DNA of 53,202 bases, from assembly GCF_944387725.1 (NCBI RefSeq), contig NZ_CALXGA010000006.1, forward strand, positions 1 through 53,202, in the 5' to 3' direction. A model generated the notes under the pieces. The model was given only the letters and a program-made list of their open reading frames with translations. It searched no databases and had not been told where the DNA came from. Source of the stretch: an uncultured Intestinimonas sp. GTDB lineage: Bacteria > Bacillota > Clostridia > Oscillospirales > Oscillospiraceae. The position numbers were made by a program, and so were the translations under genes. This document shows positions 27,263-36,307 of this stretch, in pieces (within the stretch, counting starts at the first letter, position 1; each line of letters starts with the position of its first letter).

Positions 27263-28560
27263 TTGAAATCATCCAAGCGGACGGACAGGCGGAGCGCCGG
27301 CGCATCGCCGCCATGCGGGCCCGTGCGGCCCAGGTGGGGGCCGACATTCAGCGGGCGGTCTCCGCCGTCATGGAGGGCGTGCGGGAGCGGGGCTTTGACG
27401 CGGTGCGGGCGTACTCCCTCCAGTTCGACCACAGGGAGCCCTACGAGCTCTCCCAGGGGGACCTGGAGGCGGCCTATGCCCGCTGCCCCCGGGCCCTTAC
27501 CGCCGCCCTGGAGCACGCGGCGGCCAACATCCGGGACTACAACGAGAAACTACTGGTGAAAAGCCAGGCGTGGACCTCCCCCGACGGGGGTGTGGTGGGC
27601 CGGGTGGTCCGGGGCCTCACCCGGGTGGGCGTCTATGTGCCCGGCGGCACGGCGGCCTACCCATCCTCGGTGTTGATGAACGCCGTCCCCGCTAAGGTGG
27701 CGGGGGTGGAGGAGATCGTCATGGTGACCCCGCCCACCGAAAACCTCAACGATGCGGTGCTGGCCGCCGCCAAAATCGCCGGGGTGGACCGGGTGATCGC
27801 CGTGGGAGGGGCCCAGGCGGTGGCCGCCCTGACCTACGGGGCGGGCTTCATCCCCCAGGTGGATAAGCTGGTGGGCCCCGGCAACGCCTATGTGGCCGCC
27901 GCCAAACGCATGGCCTACGGCGCCCTGGACATCGACATGGTGGCCGGCCCCTCGGAGGTGCTGGTCATCGCCGATGAGACAGCCCGGGCCAAATATGTAG
28001 CCGCCGACCTCCTCAGTCAGGCCGAGCACGACAAGCTGGCCTCGGCGGTGCTCCTCACCACCTCCCAGGCCCTGGCCCAGGCGGTGGACGCCGAGATGGT
28101 CCGGCAGACCGGCTATCTGGGCCGCTCCGAGATCATCGAGGCCTCCCTCCGGGACTTCGGCTGCGCCATCGTCTGCCGGGACCTGGAAGGGGCCCTGGAC
28201 CTGGCGAACGAGATCGCCCCGGAGCACCTAGAGATCGTCACCGCCGACCCCCGGGCCCTGCTGCCCAGGGTGAAGAACGCCGGGGCCGTCTTCCTGGGGG
28301 CCTGGTCCCCGGAGCCCCTGGGGGACTATCTGGCGGGACCGGACCATGTGCTGCCCACCTCGGGCACTGCCCGGTTCTTCTCCCCCCTGAGCGTGGACAG
28401 TTTTCTCAAGACCATGAGCGTCATCCAGTACGACCGCGCCTCCCTGGCCCCCGTCCGGGAGGAGATCATTACCTTGGCGGAGGCGGAGCACCTGACGGCC
28501 CACGCCAATGCCATCAGGGTGCGGTTTGAGGGGGACGGGCCGGACAAGGAGGGATTTTAA
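27259..28560 (+). CDS. hisD: Histidinol dehydrogenase
   Basis: Zn- and NAD-dependent oxidation of histidinol to histidine (last two steps). 433 aa. RVGVYVPGGTAAYPSSVLMN, VGGAQAVAALTYG, DKLVGPGNAYVAAAK, DMVAGPSEVLVIAD and LLSQAEHDKLASAVL with the zinc-binding Gln/His; later PEHLEIVTADP and LPTSGTARFFSPLSV. ATG overlaps the hisG stop by 4 bp (ATGA). Confidence 0.97.
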   Translation: MIEIIQADGQAERRRIAAMRARAAQVGADIQRAVSAVMEGVRERGFDAVRAYSLQFDHREPYELSQGDLEAAYARCPRALTAALEHAAANIRDYNEKLLVKSQAWTSPDGGVVGRVVRGLTRVGVYVPGGTAAYPSSVLMNAVPAKVAGVEEIVMVTPPTENLNDAVLAAAKIAGVDRVIAVGGAQAVAALTYGAGFIPQVDKLVGPGNAYVAAAKRMAYGALDIDMVAGPSEVLVIADETARAKYVAADLLSQAEHDKLASAVLLTTSQALAQAVDAEMVRQTGYLGRSEIIEASLRDFGCAIVCRDLEGALDLANEIAPEHLEIVTADPRALLPRVKNAGAVFLGAWSPEPLGDYLAGPDHVLPTSGTARFFSPLSVDSFLKTMSVIQYDRASLAPVREEIITLAEAEHLTAHANAIRVRFEGDGPDKEGF

Positions 28561-29171
28561 TGGACAGCCATGTGTACCGGGCGGGGGAGACTCCCCTCCG
28601 GGCCTATTCCATTGAGCGCAGAACGAAGGAAACTCAGATCCGCGCCAAGCTTTGCCTGGACGGGGGAGAGGTCCAGGTCTCCACCGGCATCGGCTTTTTT
28701 GACCACATGCTCACCGCTTTGGCCTTCTATGGCGGCCTGGGGCTGGAGCTGGAGGCCAAGGGGGACCTGGAGGTGGACGGCCACCACACTGTGGAGGACG
28801 TGGGCATTGTCCTGGGCCAGGCCCTCCGGGCCTCCCTGGGGGACCGGAAGGGCATCCGGCGCTTTGGCAGCGCCTATGTGCCCATGGACGAGGCTCTGGC
28901 CTTTACCGCCCTGGACTGCTCTAACCGGCCCTATCTGGTCTTTGACGCCCCCATGCCCCAGCCGGTCATGGGGACTTACGACGCCTGTCTCACCGAAGAG
29001 TTTCTGCGGGCCTTCGCGGTGCACGGCGGGCTCACCTTACATATGAAGTGTTTTTATGGAAAAAATGCCCACCACATCACCGAGGCCCTCTTTAAGTCCC
29101 TGGGCCAGGCCCTGAAGGAGGCCCTCCGGGTGGAGGGCGGGGGCGCCGTCTCTACCAAGGGGGTGCTGTAA
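28560..29171 (+). CDS. hisB: Imidazoleglycerol-phosphate dehydratase
   Basis: Mn-dependent dehydration of IGP to imidazole-acetol phosphate. 203 aa, the stand-alone dehydratase without the phosphatase domain of E. coli HisB. TGIGFFDHMLTALAFYG, DGHHTVEDVGIVLGQAL (metal-binding His/Glu set) and the second repeat MKCFYGKNAHHITEALFKSL. ATG overlaps the hisD stop by 1 bp. About 20 residues at the N-terminus precede the usual family start, so an internal start is conceivable. Confidence 0.96.
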   Translation: MDSHVYRAGETPLRAYSIERRTKETQIRAKLCLDGGEVQVSTGIGFFDHMLTALAFYGGLGLELEAKGDLEVDGHHTVEDVGIVLGQALRASLGDRKGIRRFGSAYVPMDEALAFTALDCSNRPYLVFDAPMPQPVMGTYDACLTEEFLRAFAVHGGLTLHMKCFYGKNAHHITEALFKSLGQALKEALRVEGGGAVSTKGVL

Positions 29172-29782
29172 TGGTTCGCCGGACTGCCATTGTGGACTAC
29201 GGCGTAGGGAACCTAAAGAGCGTCACCAACGCTATGCACTATCTGGGCCTGCCCACCGCCGTCACCGGAGACCCCGGGGAGATGGAGCGGGCCGACGCCA
29301 TTCTCCTCCCCGGCGTGGGGGCCTTCCCCGACGCGGCGGAGAAGCTGCGGACCACCGGTCTGGACCGGGTCCTGCTGGCCCAGGCCGGGCGCAAGCCCAT
29401 CCTGGGCATCTGCCTGGGGATGCAGCTTCTCTTTGACGAGAGCGAGGAGATCCGCCCCTCCAAGGGCCTGGGGCTGATTCCCGGCCGTGTGAAGCGCATG
29501 GAGACCGAATACAAGCTGCCCCACATCGGCTGGAACAGCCTGACCTTCCAGAACCAATCCCCCCTCTTTCGGGGGCTGGAGGCGGGCGCCTGGGTCTACT
29601 TCGTCCACACCTACTGCGGCGTGGCCGCCGACGAGCGGGACGTCATCGCCCGCACTGACTACGGCCCCTCGGTGGCGGCGGCGGTGGGCCGGGACGGGGT
29701 CTACGGCTGTCAGTTCCACCCGGAGAAGAGCGGCGAGGTGGGGCTGCAAATTCTGAGAAACTTTGGGGAGCTGAACAGATGA
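29171..29782 (+). CDS. hisH: Imidazole glycerol phosphate synthase glutaminase subunit HisH
   Basis: Class I glutamine amidotransferase feeding ammonia to HisF. 203 aa. Nucleophile Cys in ILGICLGMQLLFDESEE, oxyanion-side LPGVGAFPDA, and the His/Glu of the triad in YGCQFHPEKSGEVG. ATG overlaps the hisB stop. Its partner hisF is two genes downstream. Confidence 0.96.
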   Translation: MVRRTAIVDYGVGNLKSVTNAMHYLGLPTAVTGDPGEMERADAILLPGVGAFPDAAEKLRTTGLDRVLLAQAGRKPILGICLGMQLLFDESEEIRPSKGLGLIPGRVKRMETEYKLPHIGWNSLTFQNQSPLFRGLEAGAWVYFVHTYCGVAADERDVIARTDYGPSVAAAVGRDGVYGCQFHPEKSGEVGLQILRNFGELNR

Positions 29783-30504
29783 TCCTATTGCCTGCCATCG
29801 ACATGAAGGACGGACGCTGCGTCCGTCTCCGCAAGGGGGATTTCGGCACCGTCCACCAGGTGGCCGCCGGGGCCCTGGAGACCGCCCGGCGCTTCGCCGG
29901 CGCCGGGGCCCGGTGGGTCCACATGGTGGACCTGGACGGGGCCCGGGACGGGGTCCGAAGGAATTTTTCCCAGATTTTTGAGGTCATTACCCAGTCTGGC
30001 CTCCAGGTGGAGCTGGGGGGCGGCATCAAATCGGCACCCGATCTCATCACCGTGATGGAGGCCGGCGTTGCCCGGGCGGTGGTGGGCTCCGCCGCCGTGA
30101 CCTGCCCGGAGATGGTGGACTACGCCGTCGCCCAGTGGGGGGCCGGCCGGGTGGCGGTGGGCATCGACTGCCTCAATGGGCGGGTCCGCACCGCTGGCTG
30201 GGAGGCCGACTCCGGCCTGGATTGTCTGGACTTTGCCCGGCAGATGGAGGCCAGAGGGGTCCAGACGCTGATCTTCACCGACATCGCCGCCGACGGGATG
30301 CTCTCGGGGCCCTCCTACGATCAGCTCGCCGCCCTCCAGGAGGCGGTGGGCTGCCGGATTGTGGCCTCCGGGGGGGTCACCACCCTGGACGACGTCAAGC
30401 GCCTGCGGGACATGGGGCTCTACGGGGCCATCATCGGCAAAGCCTACTACGCCGGGACCCTGGATCTGGCGGAGGCCATCAAGGAGGCGGGAGCACAGTG
30501 TTAG
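29779..30504 (+). CDS. hisA: ProFAR isomerase HisA
   Basis: (Beta-alpha)8-barrel Amadori isomerase (ProFAR to PRFAR). 241 aa. [20 protein letters not shown] with the N-terminal catalytic Asp, [47 protein letters not shown] with the second Asp, and [18 protein letters not shown] overlaps the hisH stop by 4 bp; its stop overlaps hisF. Confidence 0.96.
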   Translation: MILLPAIDMKDGRCVRLRKGDFGTVHQVAAGALETARRFAGAGARWVHMVDLDGARDGVRRNFSQIFEVITQSGLQVELGGGIKSAPDLITVMEAGVARAVVGSAAVTCPEMVDYAVAQWGAGRVAVGIDCLNGRVRTAGWEADSGLDCLDFARQMEARGVQTLIFTDIAADGMLSGPSYDQLAALQEAVGCRIVASGGVTTLDDVKRLRDMGLYGAIIGKAYYAGTLDLAEAIKEAGAQC

Positions 30505-31274
30505 CCAAACGGATTATCCCCTGCCTGGACGTCCGGGACGGCCGGGTGGTAAAGGGAGTCAACTTTGTGAACATCCGGGACGCCGGGGACCCGGTGGAGC
30601 TGGCCCGGTTCTACTCCGCCCAGGGGGCCGACGAGATCGTCTTCCTGGACATCACCGCCACCAGCGACGGCCGGGCCACGGTGGCCGACGTGGTGGAGCG
30701 CACCGCTGAACAGGTTTTCGTTCCCCTGACGGTAGGGGGCGGCATCCGCACCCTGGAGGATTTCCGGCAGCTCCTCCGGGCGGGGGCCGACAAAATCTCG
30801 GTGAACTCGGCGGCGGTGGCCGACAAGACCCTGATTGCCCGGGCGGCGGAGCGGTTCGGCTCCCAGTGTGTGGTGCTGGCCATTGACGCCCGGGCCCGGG
30901 GGGACGGCAGCTATGAGGTGGTGGTGGCCGGGGGCCGGACTCCCACCGGACTGGACGCGGTGGAATGGGCCCGGGAAGGGGCCCGCCTGGGGGCGGGGGA
31001 AATTCTCCTGACCTCCATGGACGCCGACGGCACCAAGGCAGGCTTTGACCTGGCCATGACCCGGGCGCTGGCCCAGGCCGTCCCCATTCCAGTCATCGCC
31101 TCGGGTGGCTGCGGCAGCCTGGCGGACTTCGCCCAGGTTTTTCAGGAGACCGGCTGTGACGCCGCCCTGGCGGCCTCCCTCTTCCACTTCGGGGAGCTGA
31201 CCGTGCCCCAGGTGAAGGACTACCTCCGGGACCGGGGCATCCCGGTGCGCTGCCGGGCCGGGGCGCAGATCTGA
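30498..31274 (+). CDS. hisF: Imidazole glycerol phosphate synthase cyclase subunit HisF
   Basis: Cyclase that makes IGP and AICAR from PRFAR with ammonia from HisH. 258 aa. [19 protein letters not shown] with catalytic Asp, [60 protein letters not shown] with the second Asp, and [13 protein letters not shown]. The start is GTG 30498 with SD AAGGAGG (30481-30487) inside hisA; the same frame stays open back to 30135 inside hisA, which is an artefact. Confidence 0.96.
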   Translation: MLAKRIIPCLDVRDGRVVKGVNFVNIRDAGDPVELARFYSAQGADEIVFLDITATSDGRATVADVVERTAEQVFVPLTVGGGIRTLEDFRQLLRAGADKISVNSAAVADKTLIARAAERFGSQCVVLAIDARARGDGSYEVVVAGGRTPTGLDAVEWAREGARLGAGEILLTSMDADGTKAGFDLAMTRALAQAVPIPVIASGGCGSLADFAQVFQETGCDAALAASLFHFGELTVPQVKDYLRDRGIPVRCRAGAQI

Positions 31275-31335
31275 GCGCGGCCCGGCGGAAGGCCGGTCCG
31301 ATGTTCCCACCGGCCCAAGGCGGGAAGGAGAAATT

Positions 31336-31659
31336 ATGTTTGATTTAGACCAGCTTTTTCAAAAGGACAGCCTAATCCCCGTCATCATTCAGGACGAGGA
31401 GACCCGGGAGGTGCTGATGCTGGGCTTCACCAACCGGGAGGCGGTGGAGCGCACCCTGGAGACCAGGACCGCCTGGTTCTGGAGCCGCAGCCGGCAGAAG
31501 CTCTGGAACAAGGGGGAGACCTCGGGGCACTTTCTCCATGTGAAGAAGGTGCTCACTGACTGTGACGCCGACACCCTGCTCTATCTCTGCCGGCCCGACG
31601 GCCCCACCTGCCACACCGGGGCCCGGAGCTGTTTTTTCAACACCATTGTGGAGGAATAA
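31336..31659 (+). CDS. hisI: Phosphoribosyl-AMP cyclohydrolase
   Basis: Third step of histidine synthesis. 107 aa, a stand-alone cyclohydrolase not fused to His[39 protein letters not shown], and the Zn/Mg-binding [20 protein letters not shown] followed by GARSC. SD GGGAAGGAG before the ATG. The 61-bp gap after hisF is the largest in the operon and holds a small GGCCGGT/ACCGGCC stem. Confidence 0.95.
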   Translation: MFDLDQLFQKDSLIPVIIQDEETREVLMLGFTNREAVERTLETRTAWFWSRSRQKLWNKGETSGHFLHVKKVLTDCDADTLLYLCRPDGPTCHTGARSCFFNTIVEE

Positions 31660-31664
31660 CGACC

Positions 31665-31991
31665 ATGGACGAAACCCTCAAGCGCCTTTACGCCGTGGTA
31701 CAGGACCGGCGGGAGCACCCCCAGGAGGGCTCCTACACCTGCTACCTGCTGGACAAGGGCCTGGACAAGATTCTCAAGAAAGTGGGCGAGGAGTGCAGCG
31801 AGACCATCATCGCCGCCAAAAACGGGAGCCAGGCGGACACCGTGGGGGAGATCTCCGACCTCATCTACCATCTGACGGTGATGATGGTGGACCAGAACAT
31901 CCCCCTGGAGGCCGTGCTGGAGGAGCTGGACCGCAGGAGCCAGAAGATTGGAAACCTGAAGCAGTTCCACCAGAGCGACCACATGACCTAG
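31665..31991 (+). CDS. hisE: Phosphoribosyl-ATP pyrophosphatase
   Basis: Second step of histidine synthesis; alpha-helical MazG-like fold. 108 aa. LKRLYAVVQDRREHPQEGSY, KILKKVGEECSETIIAAKN with the metal-binding EExxE-type residues, EISDLIYHLTVMMVDQNI. It starts 5 bp after hisI. The stop TAG (31989-31991) is made of the TA flank plus the first G of palindromic element copy B; with the element removed the stop would read TAA. Last gene of the his operon; hisC and a histidinol-phosphate phosphatase are not here. Confidence 0.95.
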   Translation: MDETLKRLYAVVQDRREHPQEGSYTCYLLDKGLDKILKKVGEECSETIIAAKNGSQADTVGEISDLIYHLTVMMVDQNIPLEAVLEELDRRSQKIGNLKQFHQSDHMT

Positions 31992-32154
31992 GGCTTGTTT
32001 GAAAAATGTCAACATGCCCAACCGGCGGGTCTTTTGTCCCCTGGACGGCGCAATTTTTCCTTGAAATCCGCCAGGATTCCTGCGAAAAAATTGCTTGCCA
32101 GAGGCCCAAAATCCCTCGCTGCTGGACACATCGCCAATTTTCAAACAAGCCCTA
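31989..32154 (+). repeat. Palindromic MITE-like element, copy B (TA flanks included)
   Basis: Body 31991-32152 (162 bp), same termini as copy A, TA at 31989-31990 and 32153-32154. Inserted in the hisE stop codon. Several substitutions relative to copies D and E. Followed after 9 bp by copy C in the same orientation. Confidence 0.9.
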
Positions 32155-32161
32155 AAGCCCT

Positions 32162-32323
32162 GGGCTTGTTTGAAAATCATCAACATGCCCAACCGGCGGG
32201 GCTTTCGTCCGCTGGACAGCGCAATTTTTCCTTGAAATCCGTCAGGATTCCCGCGAAAAAATTGCTTGCCAGCGGGCCAAAATCCCTCGCCGCTGGGCAC
32301 ATTGCTATTTTTCAAGCAAGCCC
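32162..32323 (+). repeat. Palindromic MITE-like element, copy C (diverged)
   Basis: 162 bp from GGGCTTG to CAAGCCC in direct orientation to copy B. It is the most diverged copy (for example terminal TTCAAGCAAGCCC and internal CCGTCAGGATTCCCGCG), and its flanks are CT and TG, so the TA duplication has been lost or never existed. Together copies B and C fill most of the 31992-32401 gap; the remaining bases hold no gene. Confidence 0.85.
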
Positions 32324-32401
32324 TGGGGCTTTCGATAGATATCCCCCTGCCGTTCCATCGGCAGCCCGCCTATAAAAAATGCAAAAATGTTCGGTTTTTC
32401 C

Positions 32402-32431
32402 TTGACATAGGGGGAAAGAACCCGCTATGAT
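32402..32431 (+). promoter_or_regulatory. Promoter of the CoA-transferase gene
   Basis: TTGACA (32402-32407), 18-bp spacer, TATGAT (32426-32431), about 70 bp before the start codon. Confidence 0.8.
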
Positions 32432-32499
32432 GAAAGCTATCACAGCAAAATGGGCTTGCCCCAGTGACGCATTGTTTGCGGAAAAAGGAGAAATGGAAC

Positions 32500-33843
32500 A
32501 TGGACTACCAAGCGGAATATCAGAAGAAGCTCACCACGGCTGAAGAGGCGGTGAAGGTGGTCAAATCCGGCGACTGGGTGGACTACGCCTGGTGTGTCAA
32601 CCACCCCGCAGCCCTGGACAAGGCCCTGGCCGCCCGCGCTTCGGAGCTCACCGACGTGAAGGTTCGGGGCGGCGTCACCATGTGGATGCCTGAAATCTGC
32701 AAGGCCGAGGACGCCGGGGACCACTTCACCTGGAACTCCTGGCACTGCTCCGGTGTGGACAGGAAGATCATGGCCAAGGGCATGGGCTACTTCACCCCCC
32801 TGCGCTATTCCGAGCTGCCCCGCTACTACCGGGAGCACCTGGACCCGGTGGACGTGGTGATGCTCCAGACCACCCCCATGGACGCCCACGGCAACTTCAA
32901 CTTCGGCGTCTCCACCTCCCATCTGGCGGACCTGTTGGAAAAGGCCAAGTGCGTGATTGTGGAGGTCAACCAGAATCTGCCCTGGGTCTACGGCCTCACC
33001 GGCAGCGAGATCAACATCAGGGATGTGGACATGGTGGTGGAGGGGGAGAACCCCTCGGTGGCCCAGCTTGGCGGCGGCGGCGCCCCCACCGAGGTGGACA
33101 AGGCGGTGGCCGGGCTGGTGGTCCGGGAGATTCCCGACGGCGCCTGCCTCCAGATGGGCATTGGCGGTATGCCAAACACCATCGGCACCATGATCGCCCA
33201 GTCCGACCTGAAGGACCTGAGCGTCCACACTGAGATGTATGTGGATGCCTTTGTGGACATCGCCAAGGCCGGGAAAATCACCGGCCGCCGCAAGGCCCTG
33301 GACCGGGGCCGGCAGGTCTTCGCCTTTGCCGCCGGCACCCAGAAGCTCTATGACTACATCGACCGCAACCCCGACGTGATGGGCGCCCCGGTGGACTACA
33401 CCAACGACGTCCGAATTCTGGCCCAGATCGACAACTTCATCTCCATCAACAACGCCGTCAATATGGACCTCTTCGGCCAGGTCAACGCAGAGAGCGCCGG
33501 GCTCAAGCACATCTCCGGCACCGGTGGACAGCTGGACTTCGTCATGGGGGCCTACCTCTCCAAGGGGGGCAAGAGCTTTATCTGCATGGCCTCCGCCTCC
33601 ACCGCCAAGGACGGCTCCCTGCGGAGCAACATCGTCCCCACCCTGACCAACGGCTCCATTGTCACCGACCCCCGCTCCTGTGTCCACTATATTGTCACCG
33701 AGAACGGCATTGTGAACCTCAAGGGCCTGAACACCTGGCAGCGGGCCGAGCAAATCATCGGCCTGGCCCACCCAGACTGCCGGGAGGAGCTGATTGCCGC
33801 CGCCGGCAAGATGGGCATCTGGCGGGCCTCCAACAAGCGCTGA
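32500..33843 (+). CDS. but: Butyryl-CoA:acetate CoA-transferase-like enzyme
   Basis: CoA-transferase of the acetyl-CoA hydrolase/4-hydroxybutyrate CoA-transferase family, 447 aa. [47 protein letters not shown] and [20 protein letters not shown] match the But enzymes that release butyrate from butyryl-CoA in gut Clostridia; the probable catalytic Glu is in [10 protein letters not shown] (Glu 245). SD AAAGGAG is 9 nt before the ATG; the frame extends to 32464 but without a ribosome site. Monocistronic, between its own promoter and a terminator. Distinguishing But from 4-hydroxybutyrate or propionate transferases by sequence alone is uncertain. Confidence 0.85.
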   Translation: MDYQAEYQKKLTTAEEAVKVVKSGDWVDYAWCVNHPAALDKALAARASELTDVKVRGGVTMWMPEICKAEDAGDHFTWNSWHCSGVDRKIMAKGMGYFTPLRYSELPRYYREHLDPVDVVMLQTTPMDAHGNFNFGVSTSHLADLLEKAKCVIVEVNQNLPWVYGLTGSEINIRDVDMVVEGENPSVAQLGGGGAPTEVDKAVAGLVVREIPDGACLQMGIGGMPNTIGTMIAQSDLKDLSVHTEMYVDAFVDIAKAGKITGRRKALDRGRQVFAFAAGTQKLYDYIDRNPDVMGAPVDYTNDVRILAQIDNFISINNAVNMDLFGQVNAESAGLKHISGTGGQLDFVMGAYLSKGGKSFICMASASTAKDGSLRSNIVPTLTNGSIVTDPRSCVHYIVTENGIVNLKGLNTWQRAEQIIGLAHPDCREELIAAAGKMGIWRASNKR

Positions 33844-33865
33844 CGCCTGCTTCCATACAACGAGA

Positions 33866-33924
33866 AAGCGCTCCCCTGTCTGAGAGCGGCCCCACAGCGG
33901 ACCGCCCCGGACAGGGGAGCGCTT
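33866..33924. terminator. Bidirectional terminator between but and gltX
   Basis: Perfect 15-bp arms AAGCGCTCCCCTGTC / GACAGGGGAGCGCTT (33866-33880 with 33910-33924) enclosing a 29-nt loop that holds a second small hairpin. It lies between convergent genes; short T-tracts on both sides. Confidence 0.75.
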
Positions 33925-33945
33925 CTGTTCGTGTCTGGAGAGGGG

Positions 33946-35439
33946 TCACCCGCCGGCCTGGGAGAGCTTGTCCAGCCCCAGCCGCAGCCGCCGGAGGGTC
34001 TCCTCCCGGCCCAGGATGTGGCACAGCTCCACCGCGCCGCCGGGGGTCACGGCCTTGCCGGCCACGGCGATGCGCACCGGCCACATGAGGGTGGCGTTTT
34101 TCACCCCCAGGGACTCGGCCAGGGAGGTCAGGGCGCCGTGGATGGCCTCGGGCGTCCAGTCCGACAGCCCCTCTAGGGCGGGGAGGGCGGCCTCCAGCAT
34201 CCGCCGGGAGATCTCCGGGTTGGTCTTGGACTTCTTGTTGGTGTAGAGGTCCACGCCGTACGCCGGCAGGGCGTCGAAGAAGTCCACCTTCTCCGGGATG
34301 CCGGTGAGCCTTTCACACCGGGCCTGGAGGAGCCCGGCGATCTCCTGAGTGGAGAGGGCGGGGTTTTTCACCGCCTGGCGGAGGTAGGGCAGAGCCGCCT
34401 GGTGGAATGCCTCGGGGGAGAGGGCCCGGAGGTAGTGGGCGTTGAAGTAGGTGAGCTTTTCCAGGTCGAAGATGGCGGGGGACTTGGAGATGCCGCCGAT
34501 GTCGAAGACCTGGGCGAGCTCCGGGAGGGTGAAGAACTCCCGCTCGGCGTAGGCCCCCCGGGGGGACCAGCCCAGCAGGGCCACATAGTTCACAATGGCC
34601 TCAGAGAGGAAGCCCATGGCCAGCAGGTCCTCGTAGGAGGGGTCCCCCTTGCGCTTGGACATCTTGTTGTGCTGGTCGCGCATGACGGGGGAGCAGTGGA
34701 TATAGGTGGGCACCTCCCAGCCGAAGGCCTGGTAGAGGAGGTCGTACTTGGGGGCGGAGGAGAGGTATTCCGAGCCCCGGACCACATGGGTGATGCCCAT
34801 GAGGTGGTCGTCCACCACGTTGGCGAAGTTGTAGGTGGGCAGGCCGTCGGACTTGATGAGGACCTGGTCGTCCAGGCTGTCGTTCTCCACGGTGATGTCC
34901 CCGAAGACTATGTCGTGGAAGGTGGTCTGCCCGGTGCGGGGGATCTTCTGCCGGATGACGTAGGGGACCCCGGCGGCCAGCTTTTCGTCGATCTCCCCCT
35001 GGGAGAGGTCCCGGCAGTGTCCGTCATAGCCCCTGTTTTCCCCGTGGAGGGCATCCAGCCGCTCCCTGGTGCAGAAGCAGCGGTAGGCGTGGCCGGTCTC
35101 CAGCAGGAGTTGGGCGTACTTCCCGTAGAGGTCCCGGCGCTCCGTCTGGATATAGGGCCCCACGGGGCCGCCCTTGTCGGGGCCCTCCTCCCAGTCCAGG
35201 CCGCAGCCGCGCAGGGTGCGGTAGATGACCTCTGCGGCCCCCTCCACCAGCCGCTCCTGGTCGGTATCCTCAATCCGCAGGATGAAGGCGCCCCCGGCGT
35301 TCCGGGCGATGAGCCAGGTGTAGAGGGCGGTGCGGAGGTTGCCGATGTGCATATAGCCCGTGGGGGAGGGGGCGAAGCGGGTGCGGACGCCGCCCCTGGG
35401 AATGCGGGCCTCCATGCCGTCAAACCACTGTCTGTCCAA
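33946..35439 (-). CDS. gltX: Glutamyl-tRNA synthetase
   Basis: Class I synthetase charging tRNA-Glu, 497 aa, normal length. VRTRFAPSPTGYMHIGNLRT with the HIGH-type motif, ILRIEDTDQERLVEG, and the KMSKS loop HNKMSKRKGDPSYEDLL; then the C-terminal anticodon-binding domain. The frame runs upstream to 35691 (581 aa), but a promoter (35472-35499) lies inside that extension and the residues are not GluRS-like. TTG 35439 is preferred: SD GGAGGA is 7 nt upstream. The next in-frame ATG, 35415, has no SD. Convergent with the CoA-transferase gene. Confidence 0.95.
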   Translation of the reverse strand: MDRQWFDGMEARIPRGGVRTRFAPSPTGYMHIGNLRTALYTWLIARNAGGAFILRIEDTDQERLVEGAAEVIYRTLRGCGLDWEEGPDKGGPVGPYIQTERRDLYGKYAQLLLETGHAYRCFCTRERLDALHGENRGYDGHCRDLSQGEIDEKLAAGVPYVIRQKIPRTGQTTFHDIVFGDITVENDSLDDQVLIKSDGLPTYNFANVVDDHLMGITHVVRGSEYLSSAPKYDLLYQAFGWEVPTYIHCSPVMRDQHNKMSKRKGDPSYEDLLAMGFLSEAIVNYVALLGWSPRGAYAEREFFTLPELAQVFDIGGISKSPAIFDLEKLTYFNAHYLRALSPEAFHQAALPYLRQAVKNPALSTQEIAGLLQARCERLTGIPEKVDFFDALPAYGVDLYTNKKSKTNPEISRRMLEAALPALEGLSDWTPEAIHGALTSLAESLGVKNATLMWPVRIAVAGKAVTPGGAVELCHILGREETLRRLRLGLDKLSQAGG

Positions 35440-35471
35440 AGTCCATTCCTCCAAATTCAAGTTGTCCCCCC

Positions 35472-35499
35472 ATTGTAACACACAGCGGGGCGTTGTCAA
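35472..35499 (-). promoter_or_regulatory. Promoter of gltX
   Basis: On the minus strand TTGACA, 16 bp, TACAAT, placing transcription start about 25-30 nt before the TTG start codon. This position argues against the longer reading frame. Confidence 0.8.
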
Positions 35500-35711
35500 G
35501 CAAGGGACCGCCGGCGGAGGGCAACAGCATTTGAAAAGTGAGAAGATAGAATAAAGGATAATTCTCCGCTGAACATGAATATCCTGCGAAAAGCCGCTCT
35601 GAACCTGTGTAAAAATACAGATGTGGGTCCACGGATCGGTATCCAGAAAAAACGCTTTCGTGCGGCGCTCAACCCAGAGGCCTTCCTGCATATCCTCCTT
35701 GCTTTGCCTTA

Positions 35712-35734
35712 ATTCTTAAATGCCGTCGCCTTGG
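35712..35734 (+). repeat. Imperfect direct repeat flanking the AT-rich island, left copy
   Basis: 23 nt beginning ATTCTTAAATGC, matching 36285-36307 (beginning GTTCTTAAATGC) at 19 of 23 positions. The pair brackets the broken gene at 35779-36262. It could be an insertion footprint or chance. Confidence 0.4.
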
Positions 35735-35778
35735 TGAATACGGCAGGGCGCATTGCGCATTGTAAAAGGAGAAAAGCT

Positions 35779-36262
35779 ATGCTGCAATAAAATATAATTT
35801 TCCATATGGCAAGCGTGGAGGAATATCATGATGGAGTGGTATCCGTTCCAGTGATAGCAGATGGCGAAGAACCCTTTAAAATGGCCTATCAACATGATTT
35901 GATTGTTGAAAGCCAAGGTCAAGTACGGGCTGTTGGATCAGTAAAAACATCAAGCAAAGATCGTCTGGATAAAATTTTTCTCGATAAATTTTTATACAAC
36001 CGCCTCACAAATGCAGCTACACCACACTTTGCAATTTTTCTGAAAGGTGTACAAAGGAAAGGCAGAGAACCGCATTTTGGCGTTCACACTACGTTCTTAA
36101 CGGGGCACTTTAAGGGTTATACGATTAAACGAAATCCAATTAGACGGCGTTTACTACTGTGATTTACGGCCTAATATGCTTACAGATCGCATATTATCCG
36201 GGCAAATTCACTCTCTTGATGTGCTGCTCACAGAAGACGTTTGGAAATTTATTGAATCATAA
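35779..36262 (+). pseudogene. Broken gene, possibly a restriction-endonuclease-like protein
   Basis: AT-rich compared with everything around it. ATG 35779 follows a good SD (AAAAGGAG), but codon 4 is TAA; the same frame then runs MASVEEYHDGVVSVPVIADG, QHDLIVESQGQVRAVGSVKT, SSKDRLDKIFLDKFLYNRLT, HFAIFLKGVQRKG, TGHFKGYTIKRNPI to about 36142. There one extra base shifts the frame, and GVYYCDLRPNMLTDRILSG...LTEDVWKFIES continues to TAA 36260-36262. One stop plus one frameshift make it a pseudogene of a protein of about 160 aa. KTSSKDRLDKIF and DGVYYCDLRPNM remind me of type II restriction enzymes of the PD-(D/E)xK kind, but this is only resemblance; no methyltransferase is present. The rest of the 35440-36429 gap holds nothing recognisable. 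Confidence 0.6.
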
Positions 36263-36284
36263 AGTAAATGTGATATCCTCTTAC

Positions 36285-36307
36285 GTTCTTAAATGCTGCT
36301 GCCCTGG
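36285..36307 (+). repeat. Imperfect direct repeat flanking the AT-rich island, right copy
   Basis: Partner of 35712-35734 (19 of 23 positions identical, counted by eye). Confidence 0.4.

Noticed and set aside
30135..30497. Longer HisF reading frame
   Set aside because: It overlaps hisA entirely; HisF family sequence and the SD support GTG 30498.
31995..32375. Small proteins (MFEKCQHAQ..., MFETCQHAQ..., MFENWRCVQ...) encoded by the palindromic elements
   Set aside because: They are translations of the repeat in either orientation, differ in ends from copy to copy, have no SD, and change frame into flanking DNA.
35440..35691. 84-residue N-terminal extension of GltX
   Set aside because: Contains the gltX promoter and no GluRS-like sequence.
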